DNA of 64,000 nucleotides, taken from positions 75,106,290 to 75,170,289 of the forward strand of contig NC_092048.1 of the NCBI RefSeq assembly GCF_003086295.3, written 5' to 3'. Both the position numbers and the translations under genes were made by a program. This stretch comes from Arachis hypogaea. Lineage: Eukaryota; Streptophyta; Magnoliopsida; Fabales; Fabaceae. The notes below the pieces were generated by a model. The model saw nothing but the letters and a program-made list of their open reading frames with translations. It was not told where the DNA came from and did not search any database. Shown in pieces: positions 12,501-22,445 of this stretch (its first letter is position 1; each line of letters begins with the position of its first letter).

Positions 12501-15500
12501 TAAAAGTTTTCAATTATTTTGTTTTTTTTATATTGTTAGAATTTTTTAATTTTTTACTATTAGAAAATAATTAATTTTTTTAGTTTAAAAAGTAAAAGAA
12601 AAATAATAAATTTACAAATTTGTTGTTTACTACATATTACTGCACTTTATTTTATTTTTCTAATTTAAAAAAATAATTTAATCATATAATATAAAAATTC
12701 AAAAATAAAAAATTTAGTTTTTAAGAATTTTAAATTTTTTTAAAATATTTTTTATTTTTTATTCACCGAAAAATGCTGCACCCGGACAGTTGATTTCTTT
12801 TGCTGCAATTGTTCTCAAATTAAGAATAAATTACTTTAAAAAATTTAAAAATTTTCAATTTTACTATTTTTTGGATATTGTTTGAATTTTTTATCTTTAT
12901 ATTATTGGAAAAGAACTTACTTTTTATTTTAAAAATTAAAAAATAATAAATTTACAGGTCTGTTATTTACTAGATATTACTGGACCTTATTTTATTTTTC
13001 TAATTTAAATAAAAAATTTAATCTTATAATTTAAAAATTCAAAAGTAAAAAATTTAGTTATTAAAAATTTTAACTTTTTTAAAAATATTTTTCAAATTTT
13101 TATTCACCGGATAATAGTACACCCGGACACTTGTCTTTTTTTGCTACACTTGTTCACCAATTAAGAATAAATAAATTTTAAAAATTTAAAATTTTCAATT
13201 TTTTCTTTTTATATATTGTTAGAATTTTTTCTTTTTCTACTATTAGAAAAGAATTTATTTTTTCTATTTTAAAAATTAAAAAAATAATAATTTATAGATA
13301 TGATGTTTACTAGATATTGTTGGACATTATTTTATTTTTCTAATTTATATAAAAAATTTAATCTTATAATTTAAAAATTCAAAAATAAAAAATTTAGTTT
13401 TCTAAAATTTATAAATTTTTTAGATTGTTTTCTATTTTTTATTCACCGGATAATTCTTCACCTGGACACTTGACTTTTATTTTTGTTGTACTTGTTCACA
13501 AATTAAGAATAAATTAATTTTAAAAATTTAAAAGTTTTCAATTATTTTGTTTTTTTTATATTGTTAGAATTTTTTAATTTTTTACTATTAGAAAATAATT
13601 AATTTTTTTAGTTTAAAAAGTAAAAGAAAAATAATAAATTTACAAATTTGTTGTTTACTACATATTACTGCACTTTATTTTATTTTTCTAATTTAAAAAA
13701 ATAATTTAATCATATAATATAAAAATTCAAAAATAAAAAATTTAGTTTTTAAGAATTTTAAATTTTTTTAAAATATTTTTTATTTTTTATTCACCGAAAA
13801 ATGCTGCACCCGGACAGTTGATTTCTTTTGCTGCAATTGTTCTCAAATTAAGAATAAATTACTTTAAAAAATTTAAAAATTTTCAATTTTACTATTTTTT
13901 GGATATTGTTTGAATTTTTTATCTTTATATTATTGGAAAAGAACTTACTTTTTATTTTAAAAATTAAAAAATAATAAATTTACAGGTCTGTTATTTACTA
14001 GATATTACTGGACCTTATTTTATTTTTCTAATTTAAATAAAAAATTTAATCTTATAATTTAAAAATTCAAAAGTAAAAAATTTAGTTATTAAAAATTTTA
14101 ACTTTTTTAAAAATATTTTTCAAATTTTTATTCACCGGATAATAGTACACCCGGACACTTGTCTTTTTTTGCTACACTTGTTCACCAATTAAGAATAAAT
14201 AAATTTTAAAAATTTAAAATTTTCAATTTTTTCTTTTTATATATTGTTAGAATTTTTTCTTTTTCTACTATTAGAAAAGAATTTATTTTTTCTATTTTAA
14301 AAATTAAAAAAATAATAATTTATAGATATGATGTTTACTAGATATTGTTGGACATTATTTTATTTTTCTAATTTAGATAAAAAATTTAATCTTATAATTT
14401 AAAAATTTAAAAATAAAAAATTTAGTTTTCTAAAATTTATAAATTTTTTAGATTGTTTTCTATTTTTTATTCACCGGATAATTCTTTACCTGGACACTTG
14501 ACTTTTTTTTGTTGCACTTGTTCACAAATTAAGAATAAATTAATTTTAAAAATTTAAAATTTTTCAATTATTTTGTTTTTTCGATATTGTTAGAATTTTT
14601 TATTTTTCTACTATTAGAAAAAATTAATTTTTTTAGTTTAAAAAGAAAAAGAAAAATAATAAATTTACAAATTTTTTTATTTACTACATATTCTTGGACT
14701 TTATTTTCTTTTTATAATTTCAAAAAAATAATTTAATCATATAATTTAAAAATTTAAAAATAAAAAATTTAGTTTTTAAGAATTTTAAATTTTTTTAAAA
14801 TATTTTTTTATTTTTTATTCACCGAAAAATATTACACCTGGACAGTTGAATTTTTTTGCTGCACTTGTTTACAAATTAAGAATAAATTAGTTTAAAAATT
14901 TAAAATTTTTCAATTTTTCTATTTTTTGGATATTATTGGAATTTTTATTTTTCTATTATTAGAAAAGAACTTATTTTTTTTTAAAAATTAAAAAATAATA
15001 AATTTACAAATCTGTTATTTACTAGATATTGTTGGACTTTATTTTATTTTTCTAATTTAAATAAAAAAATTTAATCTTATAATTTAAAAATTCAAAAACA
15101 AAAAATTTAGTTATTAAAATTTTTAATGTTTTTTCAAAATATTTTTAAAATTTTTTTCACCGGATTATGGTACACCCGGACACTTGACTTTTTATTTTGC
15201 TACACTTGTTCACCAATTAAGAATAAATTAATTTTAAAATTTAAAATTTTTCAATTTTTTATTTTTTAGATATTATTAGAATTTTTTCTTTCTGTACTAT
15301 TAGAAAAAAATTTATGTTTTTAGTTTAAGAAGAAAAAAATACTAAATTTATAGATCTGATGTTTACTAGATATTGCTGGACATTATTTTATTTTTCTAAT
15401 TTAGATAAAAAAAATTTAATCTTATAATTTAAAAATTCAAAAATAAAAGATTTAGTTTTTTAAAATTTTTAAATTTTTTAAATTTTTTTTATTCACCAGA

Positions 15501-16400
15501 TAATGCTACACGTAGACACTTGACTTTTTTTTTGTTACACTTGTTCACAAATTAAGAATAACTTAATTTTAAAAATTAAAAATTTTTCAATTATTTTGTT
15601 TTTCGATATTGTTAGAATTTTTTATTTTTCTACTATTAGAAAAAAATTAATTTTTTTAGTTTTAAAAAGTAAAAGAAAAATAATAAATTTATAAATTTGT
15701 TGTTTACTACATATTGCTGGACTTTATTTTATTTTTTTAATTTAAATAAAAAAAATTAATCTTATAATTTAAAAATTCAAAAAAATATTTAGTTATTAAA
15801 ATTTGCAATGTTTTTTTAAAATATTTTAAAATTTTTTTTTCACCGGATTATGTTACACCCGGACGCTTGACTTTTTTTTTTCGCTACACTTGTTCAGCAA
15901 TTAAGAATAAATTAATTTTAAAATTTAAAATTTTTCAATTTTTTATTTTTTAGATATTGTTAGAATTTTTTCTTTTTGTACTATTAGTTAAAAATTTATT
16001 TTTTTATTTTAAAATTAAAAAAATAATTAATTTATAGATCTGATGTTTACTACATATTGTTGGACATTATTTTATTTTTCTAATTTAGATAAAAAAATTA
16101 ATCTTATAATTTAAAAATTCAAAAATAAAAGATTTAGTTTTTTAAAATTTTTAAATTTTTAAAATTTTTTTTATTTTTTATTCACCGCATAATGCTACAC
16201 CTAGACACTTGACTTTTTTTTTGTACTTGTTCACAAATTAAGAATAAATTAATTTAAAAAATTTAAAATTTTTCAATTATTTTGTTTTTTCGATATTGTT
16301 AGAATTTTTTATTTTCTACTATTATAAAAAAATATTTTTTTAGTTTAAAAAGTTAAAGAAAAATAATAAATTTACAAGTTTGCTGTTCACTACATATTGC
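9598..16400. repeat. Second copy of a ~6.75-kb satellite segment
   Basis: Anchors 10022, 10362, 10708, 11048, 11388, 11734, 12074, 12414, 12762 and 13103 match 3273 to 6349 with constant offsets of 6749-6754 bp. Private variants are shared at the same offset: AATTAAGTTATT at 3221 and 9971, and TATTAGATAAG near 3411 and 10160. The variant block follows in both copies (15156, 15492 and 15839 match 8401, 8737 and 9085 with offset ~6755). This is a segmental duplication inside the array, later altered by gain and loss of single trimers. Confidence 0.82.
12414..14469. repeat. Recently duplicated A-B-C trimer
   Basis: The trimers 12414-13441 and 13442-14469 are both 1028 bp and look nearly identical. 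They share variants rare elsewhere: ATTACTGCACTTT instead of ATTACTGGACTTT, and a shortened T run in CTTGTCTTTTTTTGC. The other ~6.75-kb copy has a single counterpart at 5660-6688, so one trimer was gained here, most simply by unequal crossing-over. Confidence 0.82.
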
Positions 16401-16787
16401 TGGACTTTATTTTATTTTTCTAATTTAAAAAAATAATTAAATCAAATAATTTAAAAATTCAAAAATAAAAATTTAGTTTTTAAGAATTTTAAATTTTGTT
16501 AAAATATGTTTTTATTTTTTATTCACCGGAAAATGTTACACCTAGACAGTTTACTTTTTTTGCTGCACTTGTTCATAAATTAAGAATAAATTAGTTTAAA
16601 AATTTAAAATTTTTCAATTTTTTATTTTTTGGATATTATTGGAATTTTTTATTGTTCTATTATTAAAAAAGAACTTATTTTTTTATTTTAAAAATTAAAA
16701 AATAATAAATTTACGGATCTATTATTTACTAGATATTGCAGGACTGTATTTTATTTTTCTAATTTAAATAAAACAATTTAATCTTAT

Positions 16788-16805
16788 TGGCGCCGTTGCC
16801 GGGGA
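16788..16805 (+). promoter_or_regulatory. PBS, tRNA-Asp type (first unit)
   Basis: TGGCGCCGTTGCCGGGGA is complementary to the 3' end of plant tRNA-Asp including CCA. It begins immediately after satellite sequence ending CTTAT, with none of the usual LTR end and AGTTTT spacer in front. The same sequence at 20541 has the normal context. Confidence 0.9.
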
Positions 16806-16998
16806 TTGAATAGATTGACAATGATTAAGTGAGGTGGTGATCTAGATCAAGCATTTTTTCTTTTCTGTTTCTTTAATTTTTGACTTGCACACTAACTGTT
16901 TGAGACTTTGTCTCTACTAACCCCCACTGCACTCAAGCTACAGAATGCTCTGTGCATCTTTGCTGTTTTGGTTGTATGACATGAACTAAGAGAGAGTT

Positions 16999-17107
16999 CT
17001 CCATCTCTGGAATTTCTGAAGAAGGGCACCAAGAAATGGAGGAGACAGTAAGGAAGTCCATAGTGAGAGGAGAAAAGCTGAGGCACTATGATTTTCAGCC
17101 TCCATGA
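16999..17107 (+). pseudogene. Relic of pol C-terminal tail (integrase end)
   Basis: In the frame ending with TGA at 17105-17107 the last codons read VRGEKLRHYDFQPP. The Family-4 proteins end IRGDKLRYYSHQPP (45274) and IRGDKLRHYSHQPP (55151), so this is the same C-terminus. About 35 codons can be aligned loosely (SISGISEEGHQEM before it), and the rest of pol is gone. In Athila-type Pol the corresponding segment lies after the integrase core; that assignment is family knowledge, while the match to Family 4 is visible directly. Confidence 0.75.
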
Positions 17108-17122
17108 TCAAAGAATGAAGGA

Positions 17123-17171
17123 TGTCAAGCTAGTGACAATAAAGAAGCGCTTTGTTGGGAGGCAACCCAAC
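17123..17171 (+). other. Conserved twin hairpin after pol stop
   Basis: TGTCA-agctag-TGACA is followed by AGCGCTT and then GTTGGG-AGGCAA-CCCAAC, a perfect six-base stem. The same block follows the coding end at 20876, 34064 (minus), 45288, 55137 (minus) and 59654 (minus). Its position, 16 bases after the pol-tail stop, is the same kind as in the families that still code. Conservation in a unit with no ORF suggests an RNA-level role. Confidence 0.82.
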
Positions 17172-18656
17172 CTGAGGTAGTTTTCTTTTCATAGCTATTT
17201 TAATAAAAAGGTTAATTAGTTTTATCTATATTGCAAGAAGCTAAGTTTGGTGTTGCACACCAAAACAATCTAAGGGAGAATGAAAGATTCTAAGTTTGGT
17301 GTTTCACCAAAATCCCATCATAAAACACATTCTCAATTTCTGCATAATGCTGGCTTCAAGCATGTTGTATAAACTAGTTAACTATTCTGCTGTTTCCTAG
17401 TTTTCAGTTTTGTCATTTTTGAAAAAGAAAAAGAGTTTTACACATGGTTAATCTAATGCATTGGCAAGGTACTAAGTTTGGTGTGCCCACACCAAAGTAA
17501 GTACAAAAGCCACAAATAAATCATGCAAGCTAACCATTTTTCAAGTGCTTGGGGAACAAGCAACTTTCAATATCATTGCAGAGGTCCATACAAACTGTTG
17601 GAAGGATTAAGCATCATCAACCAAAGAAACAAAAGATGAACATGAAGGCCAGCAATGATGATGATGAGAAGAAGGAAAGAAAGTAAACTTCAACAGGTTG
17701 TATTGTTAAGTCATTGTTTTGCATTAAATATTGCTGTGATTGAGAGTTGGATTGTATCCTGATCTACCCTGCCTGTCTGCATAGTATAGTTTCTTTTCTA
17801 TTTACCCCTGCCTGCATACATAGTATAATTTCTTTCTTTATAATTCAATAAGCAAGATGTTTGATCATTCACAACATTCTTATCTTCAAAACTTGTTTGC
17901 ACTCAATTTCCAAGAAATGCATCACATGAAAGTTCTTTGAAAAGAAGGATTGAGGAATTAAACAATTTTGAGGCAAGCAAAAGATTAGGAGAAGTGGTGG
18001 TTCTGGTTATACGATTTTGTACTGAGGTTGCATGCTTGTGAAAACTTGCATGGGAGCTCATAGGCGGGACATGAAGTTCAAAGAAGTATTGTGGAGATTC
18101 TCAAAAATCTATTGATCCAAGAAGCAGCAAACAAAACAAAAGAAAGAAAAGAAAATACAAAAACAAAAAGAACATGGTCCAAGGCTTTGAGCATCAATTA
18201 CTAGGCAGAAAAGAAAGAAGAAACAATGACTCAAAGAGTTGTTAGCCTAGTAAAATGCTTGTGGTTGAAGTGTGTCAAGGAAAGAGGCTTGAGCAAGTAA
18301 ATCCTTAGGGGTGCTTTAACACCTAATACCTTAAAACCAACTGGTTTAGGAGTATTGATTGAAAGCTTATCTAAAGAGCCGCTTTGAGACATGATACTTA
18401 GAGTCGAGACCAAGGCACAGAAACTATAAGCTGCTTCAAGGTGATTACACATAAAGAGATCTCCATGGTACCATTTGGATGAAAATCCTAAGACCTACGA
18501 CTCCCAATATGTAAGGACTAGTGAGCACTGAAACCCTTGCATGAGCATATGATTTAGAGTTCACCCCACTGATACTTGATCACTTCACTCACTGCACTTT
18601 ACAAGTGTTCCTCAATCCATCTTAATTGAAAGAACCTTGGAGCATAAATCTATTTC

Positions 18657-18692
18657 TTGCTTGGGGACAAGCAAGCTTTAAGTTTGGTGTTG
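18657..18692 (+). promoter_or_regulatory. 3' LTR-adjacent module (PPT position)
   Basis: TTGCTTGGGGACAAGCAA (stem GCTTG/CAAGC, loop GGGA) is followed by GCTTTAAGTTTGGTGTTG directly at the LTR start. This is where a polypurine tract normally lies, yet it is not purine-rich. The same arrangement occurs at every internal-to-3'LTR border in the window. Confidence 0.8.
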
Positions 18693-19034
18693 TGATGACA
18701 AGTCATCTTAGCCCATTTTAGCTAGTCTTTTTCTTTAGTTTTCACTAGAATTATGCACTTTCTTGAGCTACAAGCAAGCTAATTGAGTAGATTTTCATGT
18801 TTCCCTTGATTGAACCAACCATATGTGAATTCATGCCATTTCATGAGGTTTTGTGCTATATTTGTTGCATATTGTGGAAGATTGAATACCTCATGATTTT
18901 GAGCAAAGCTTTGATTAGTTTGGTTGATCAATGATAGGTGAAGAAGGCTTGGAGAAAGGTTGAAGTAAAGAGGAATGGCTAGGAGTGAAGAGAGGACAAG
19001 GGAATAAGTGAAAATTGAACCGGGTTGCATGAAG

Positions 19035-19400
19035 TTAGCCCCAACGTTAGCCCCCTAACTTGGAGGCTAACGTTGGGCATGAAAATCACTCCCTGGGCTC
19101 CCACGTTTGAGCCAACGTTAGCCCCCTAACTTGGAGGCTAACGTTGGCACATGACATTGCAAAGAGGTGGCCAACGTTTGAGCCAACGTTAGCCCCCTAA
19201 CTTGGAGGCTAACGTTGGCACATGACATTGCAAAGAGGTGGCCAATGTTAGCTCCAACGTTAGCCCCCTAACTTGGAGGCTAACGTTGGAACTTGAGAGT
19301 TTCTCCCCTGGGCACTAACGTTGGCACTTGAATCACAAAGGAGGAAGGCCAACGTTTGCGCCAACGTTAGCCCCCTAACTTGGAGGCTAACGTTGGCGCC
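19035..19400. repeat. U3 hairpin array, five copies
   Basis: CCAACGTTAGCC, loop, GGCTAACGTTGG occurs at 19041, 19112, 19183, 19254 and 19361, mostly 71 bp apart. Intervening text such as ACATGACATTGCAAAGAGG is also repeated. It is the reverse complement of the array at 566-1045. Confidence 0.88.
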
Positions 19401-19689
19401 ACTAGCAATAAGCATTGCCAACGTTAGGGTCAAAGTTAGACCCCTAACGTTGGCACCAACGTCCAAACCAGGAAATCAAGCTTGCTGCTATGAAAAGTTA
19501 GGGGCAAAGTTAGACCCCTAACTTTGACCCTAACGTTGAGACTAACTTTGGCCAACTTCAAAAACCGGTTCAATTGGTTCACTTCGGTTCTTCTTCAATC
19601 TTCAAGAGCAATCAACCAAGGCCTCTTTCAACCCAATTCCACCAAGAACAAAGGCCCAACTCAAGGCTTGAAGATCATTTTGGAAAGTG

Positions 19690-19698
19690 TATAAATAG
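19690..19698 (+). promoter_or_regulatory. TATA box of Family-1 LTR
   Basis: TATAAATAG lies about 840 bp before the LTR end, downstream of the hairpin array, and marks the likely U3/R boundary. The identical site occurs in the next LTR. Confidence 0.7.
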
Positions 19699-20540
19699 GA
19701 TAGAATTCAAGTTATTAAGGGAGCTTTCCTTTTGGAATTTTCATAATAGTTTTTGGGAAGCTTTTGTTACTGAGTGAACTTGAATTTCTTTGTTTCCTCT
19801 TACTTGCAATTTCATTTTACTTTTGTCTTTGATCTTGGATTTGAGAATTGAAGAAATTCTGTTTCAATCTCAATCTTGGATCTCTCTGCTTTATTTACTG
19901 AATTTCATTTCCGGTTACTTGATCTTCATCTCTTTTCTTTGCAATTTACAATTTCCTTGCTATTGTTCTTGTTGGATCTAGGAAGGCATTGAGATCTAGA
20001 CTTGGTTTTCTAGTCTCTGGGTCCTGAGATCTGAATTTCTCATTTCTATTTCCTGTTTATTGCTTTTTCTCTTCATTTACTTTACTATTTCAAGATCCGG
20101 TTCAATCCCAATTCCTTTTTCCCTCTTCTGTTTGATGCAATTTAGTTTTTCTTTGTTTAATTTCTACAAATCCACATCCCAATCCCCTTTACATTTCAAG
20201 CAATTTACATTCCTTGCACTTTAAAATTTCGTAATTTACATTTCTTGCACTTTAAGTTTCTGCCATTTAATTTCTTGTTCTTTAAGTTTCAGCAATTTAA
20301 TTCCCTGCTCTCTTACTTTCATGCAATTTACATTCTGCAAGTCACAAATCATCCAACCAACACTCGATTCGCTTGACTAAATCAACCACTAAACTAAAAT
20401 TGCTCAATCCTTCAATCCCTGTGGGATCGACCTCACTCCCGTGAGTTTTTATTACTTGATACGACCCGGTGCACTTGCCGGTTAGTTTTGTGATGTTTTG
20501 TGAGAGATTCGTTTCTCACCAAAATATCCCATCAAGTTTT

Positions 20541-20558
20541 TGGCGCCGTTGCCGGGGA
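20541..20558 (+). promoter_or_regulatory. PBS, tRNA-Asp type (second unit)
   Basis: TGGCGCCGTTGCCGGGGA lies six bases (AGTTTT) after the LTR end at 20534, the normal arrangement for these elements. Confidence 0.92.
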
Positions 20559-20751
20559 TTGAATAGATTGACAATGATTAAGTGAGGTGGTGATCTAGAT
20601 CAAGCATTTTTTCTTTTCTGTTTCTTTAATTTTTGACTTGCACACTAACTGTTTGAGACTTTGTCTCTACTAACCCCCACTGCACTCAAGCTACAGAATG
20701 CTCTGTGCATCTTTGCTGTTTTGGTTGTATGACATGAACTAAGAGAGAGTT

Positions 20752-20860
20752 CTCCATCTCTGGAATTTCTGAAGAAGGGCACCAAGAAATGGAGGAGACA
20801 GTAAGGAAGTCCATAGTGAGAGGAGAAAAGCTGAGGCACTATGATTTTCAGCCTCCATGA
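20752..20860 (+). pseudogene. Relic of pol C-terminal tail, unit 2
   Basis: Same sequence as 16999-17107, ending VRGEKLRHYDFQPP and TGA. There is no upstream coding sequence and no start codon of its own. Confidence 0.75.
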
Positions 20861-20875
20861 TCAAAGAATGAAGGA

Positions 20876-20924
20876 TGTCAAGCTAGTGACAATAAAGAAG
20901 CGCTTTGTTGGGAGGCAACCCAAC
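20876..20924 (+). other. Conserved twin hairpin, unit 2
   Basis: Identical to 17123-17171, including the GTTGGG-AGGCAA-CCCAAC stem-loop. Confidence 0.82.
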
Positions 20925-22409
20925 CTGAGGTAGTTTTCTTTTCATAGCTATTTTAATAAAAAGGTTAATTAGTTTTATCTATATTGCAAGAAGCTAAGTT
21001 TGGTGTTGCACACCAAAACAATCTAAGGGAGAATGAAAGATTCTAAGTTTGGTGTTTCACCAAAATCCCATCATAAAACACATTCTCAATTTCTGCATAA
21101 TGCTGGCTTCAAGCATGTTGTATAAACTAGTTAACTATTCTGCTGTTTCCTAGTTTTCAGTTTTGTCATTTTTGAAAAAGAAAAAGAGTTTTACACATGG
21201 TTAATCTAATGCATTGGCAAGGTACTAAGTTTGGTGTGCCCACACCAAAGTAAGTACAAAAGCCACAAATAAATCATGCAAGCTAACCATTTTTCAAGTG
21301 CTTGGGGAACAAGCAACTTTCAATATCATTGCAGAGGTCCATACAAACTGTTGGAAGGATTAAGCATCATCAACCAAAGAAACAAAAGATGAACATGAAG
21401 GCCAGCAATGATGATGATGAGAAGAAGGAAAGAAAGTAAACTTCAACAGGTTGTATTGTTAAGTCATTGTTTTGCATTAAATATTGCTGTGATTGAGAGT
21501 TGGATTGTATCCTGATCTACCCTGCCTGTCTGCATAGTATAGTTTCTTTTCTATTTACCCCTGCCTGCATACATAGTATAATTTCTTTCTTTATAATTCA
21601 ATAAGCAAGATGTTTGATCATTCACAACATTCTTATCTTCAAAACTTGTTTGCACTCAATTTCCAAGAAATGCATCACATGAAAGTTCTTTGAAAAGAAG
21701 GATTGAGGAATTAAACAATTTTGAGGCAAGCAAAAGATTAGGAGAAGTGGTGGTTCTGGTTATACGATTTTGTACTGAGGTTGCATGCTTGTGAAAACTT
21801 GCATGGGAGCTCATAGGCGGGACATGAAGTTCAAAGAAGTATTGTGGAGATTCTCAAAAATCTATTGATCCAAGAAGCAGCAAACAAAACAAAAGAAAGA
21901 AAAGAAAATACAAAAACAAAAAGAACATGGTCCAAGGCTCTGAGCATCAATTACTAGGCAGAAAAGAAAGAAGAAACAATGACTCAAAGAGTTGTTAGCC
22001 TAGTAAAATGCTTGTGGTTGAAGTGTGTCAAGGAAAGAGGCTTGAGCAAGTAAATCCTTAGGGGTGCTTTAACACCTAATACCTTAAAACCAACTGGTTT
22101 AGGAGTATTGATTGAAAGCTTATCTAAAGAGCCGCTTTGAGACATGATACTTAGAGTCGAGACCAAGGCACAGAAACTATAAGCTGCTTCAAGGTGATTA
22201 CACATAAAGAGATCTCCATGGTACCATTTGGATGAAAATCCTAAGACCTACGACTCCCAATATGTAAGGACTAGTGAGCACTGAAACCCTTGCATGAGCA
22301 TATGATTTAGAGTTCACCCCACTGATACTTGATCACTTCACTCACTGCACTTTACAAGTGTTCCTCAATCCATCTTAATTGAAAGAACCTTGGAGCATAA
22401 ATCTATTTC

Positions 22410-22445
22410 TTGCTTGGGGACAAGCAAGCTTTAAGTTTGGTGTTG
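22410..22445 (+). promoter_or_regulatory. 3' LTR-adjacent module, unit 2
   Basis: GCTTG-GGGA-CAAGC hairpin plus AAGTTTGGTGTTG immediately before the LTR at 22446, as in unit 1. Confidence 0.8.

Larger units (their letters stand above)
1389..16787. repeat. AT-rich satellite, ~340-bp monomer, trimeric higher-order repeat
   Basis: Forty-four monomers can be phased on a conserved TTCACCG/TTCACCA anchor (first at 1552, last at 16522), mostly 336-350 bp apart. Each contains the anchor, a (C/T)GGACA(C/G)TTG core, a (T/A)CACTTGTTCAC-like box and AATTAAGAATAAATTA, set in A/T runs. Three monomer types alternate. A has GATAATTCTTCACC, B has GAAAAATGCTGCACCC and is followed by AGTTGATTTC, and C has GATAATAGTACACCC. 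They form an A-B-C unit of 1023-1032 bp. No coding potential is seen. I do not recognise it as a named satellite, and centromeric, pericentromeric or knob location cannot be told from here. Confidence 0.93.
16806..18656 (+). other. Family-1 internal region, unit 1 (non-coding)
   Basis: This stretch has no usable ORF. In order it contains a pol C-terminal remnant (16999-17107), the twin hairpin (17123-17171) and several AAGTTTGGTGT motifs (near 17225, 17290 and 17470). It ends with the AAGGCT-TGAGCATCAAT module at 18181-18199 and a stretch shared loosely with the 3' regions of Families 2, 3 and 6. The minus-strand frames at 16892-17086 and 18231-18452 look like chance ORFs. The overall design is a deleted element in which only cis-acting regions remain. 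Confidence 0.8.
18693..20534 (+). mobile_element. Family-1 LTR, middle copy (1842 bp)
   Basis: It starts TGATGACAAGTCATC (inner palindrome GATGAC-AA-GTCATC) and ends TATCCCATCA. It serves as 3' LTR of the first unit and 5' LTR of the second. The U3 holds a five-copy hairpin array (19035-19400) and tandem CAAAGTTAGACCCCTAAC motifs. A TATA box lies at 19690-19698 and the conserved R/U5 block at ~20405-20505 (GTGGGATCGACCTCACTC, then CGACCCGGTGCACTTGCC). Open frames at 19260-19981 are LTR shadows. Confidence 0.92.
20559..22409 (+). other. Family-1 internal region, unit 2 (non-coding)
   Basis: This is a near-identical copy of 16806-18656 at +3753, with no intact ORF. It carries the same AAGTTTGGTGT motifs and the AAGGCTCTGAGCATCAA module at 21934-21952. 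That module has C where unit 1 has T, one of the few differences and the form shared with Families 2 and 3. Confidence 0.85.

Noticed and set aside
1389..16787. CRISPR-like or minisatellite array
   Set aside because: Monomers are ~340 bp with no repeat/spacer pattern, and the context is a plant genome.
16892..17086. 64-codon minus-strand ORF in Family 1 (also 20645-20839)
   Set aside because: It overlaps, antisense, the pol-tail relic and hairpin; duplicated only because the whole unit is.
20541..20558. tRNA-Asp gene fragments
   Set aside because: Only 18 bases match, in antisense, and always just after an LTR end: these are primer-binding sites.
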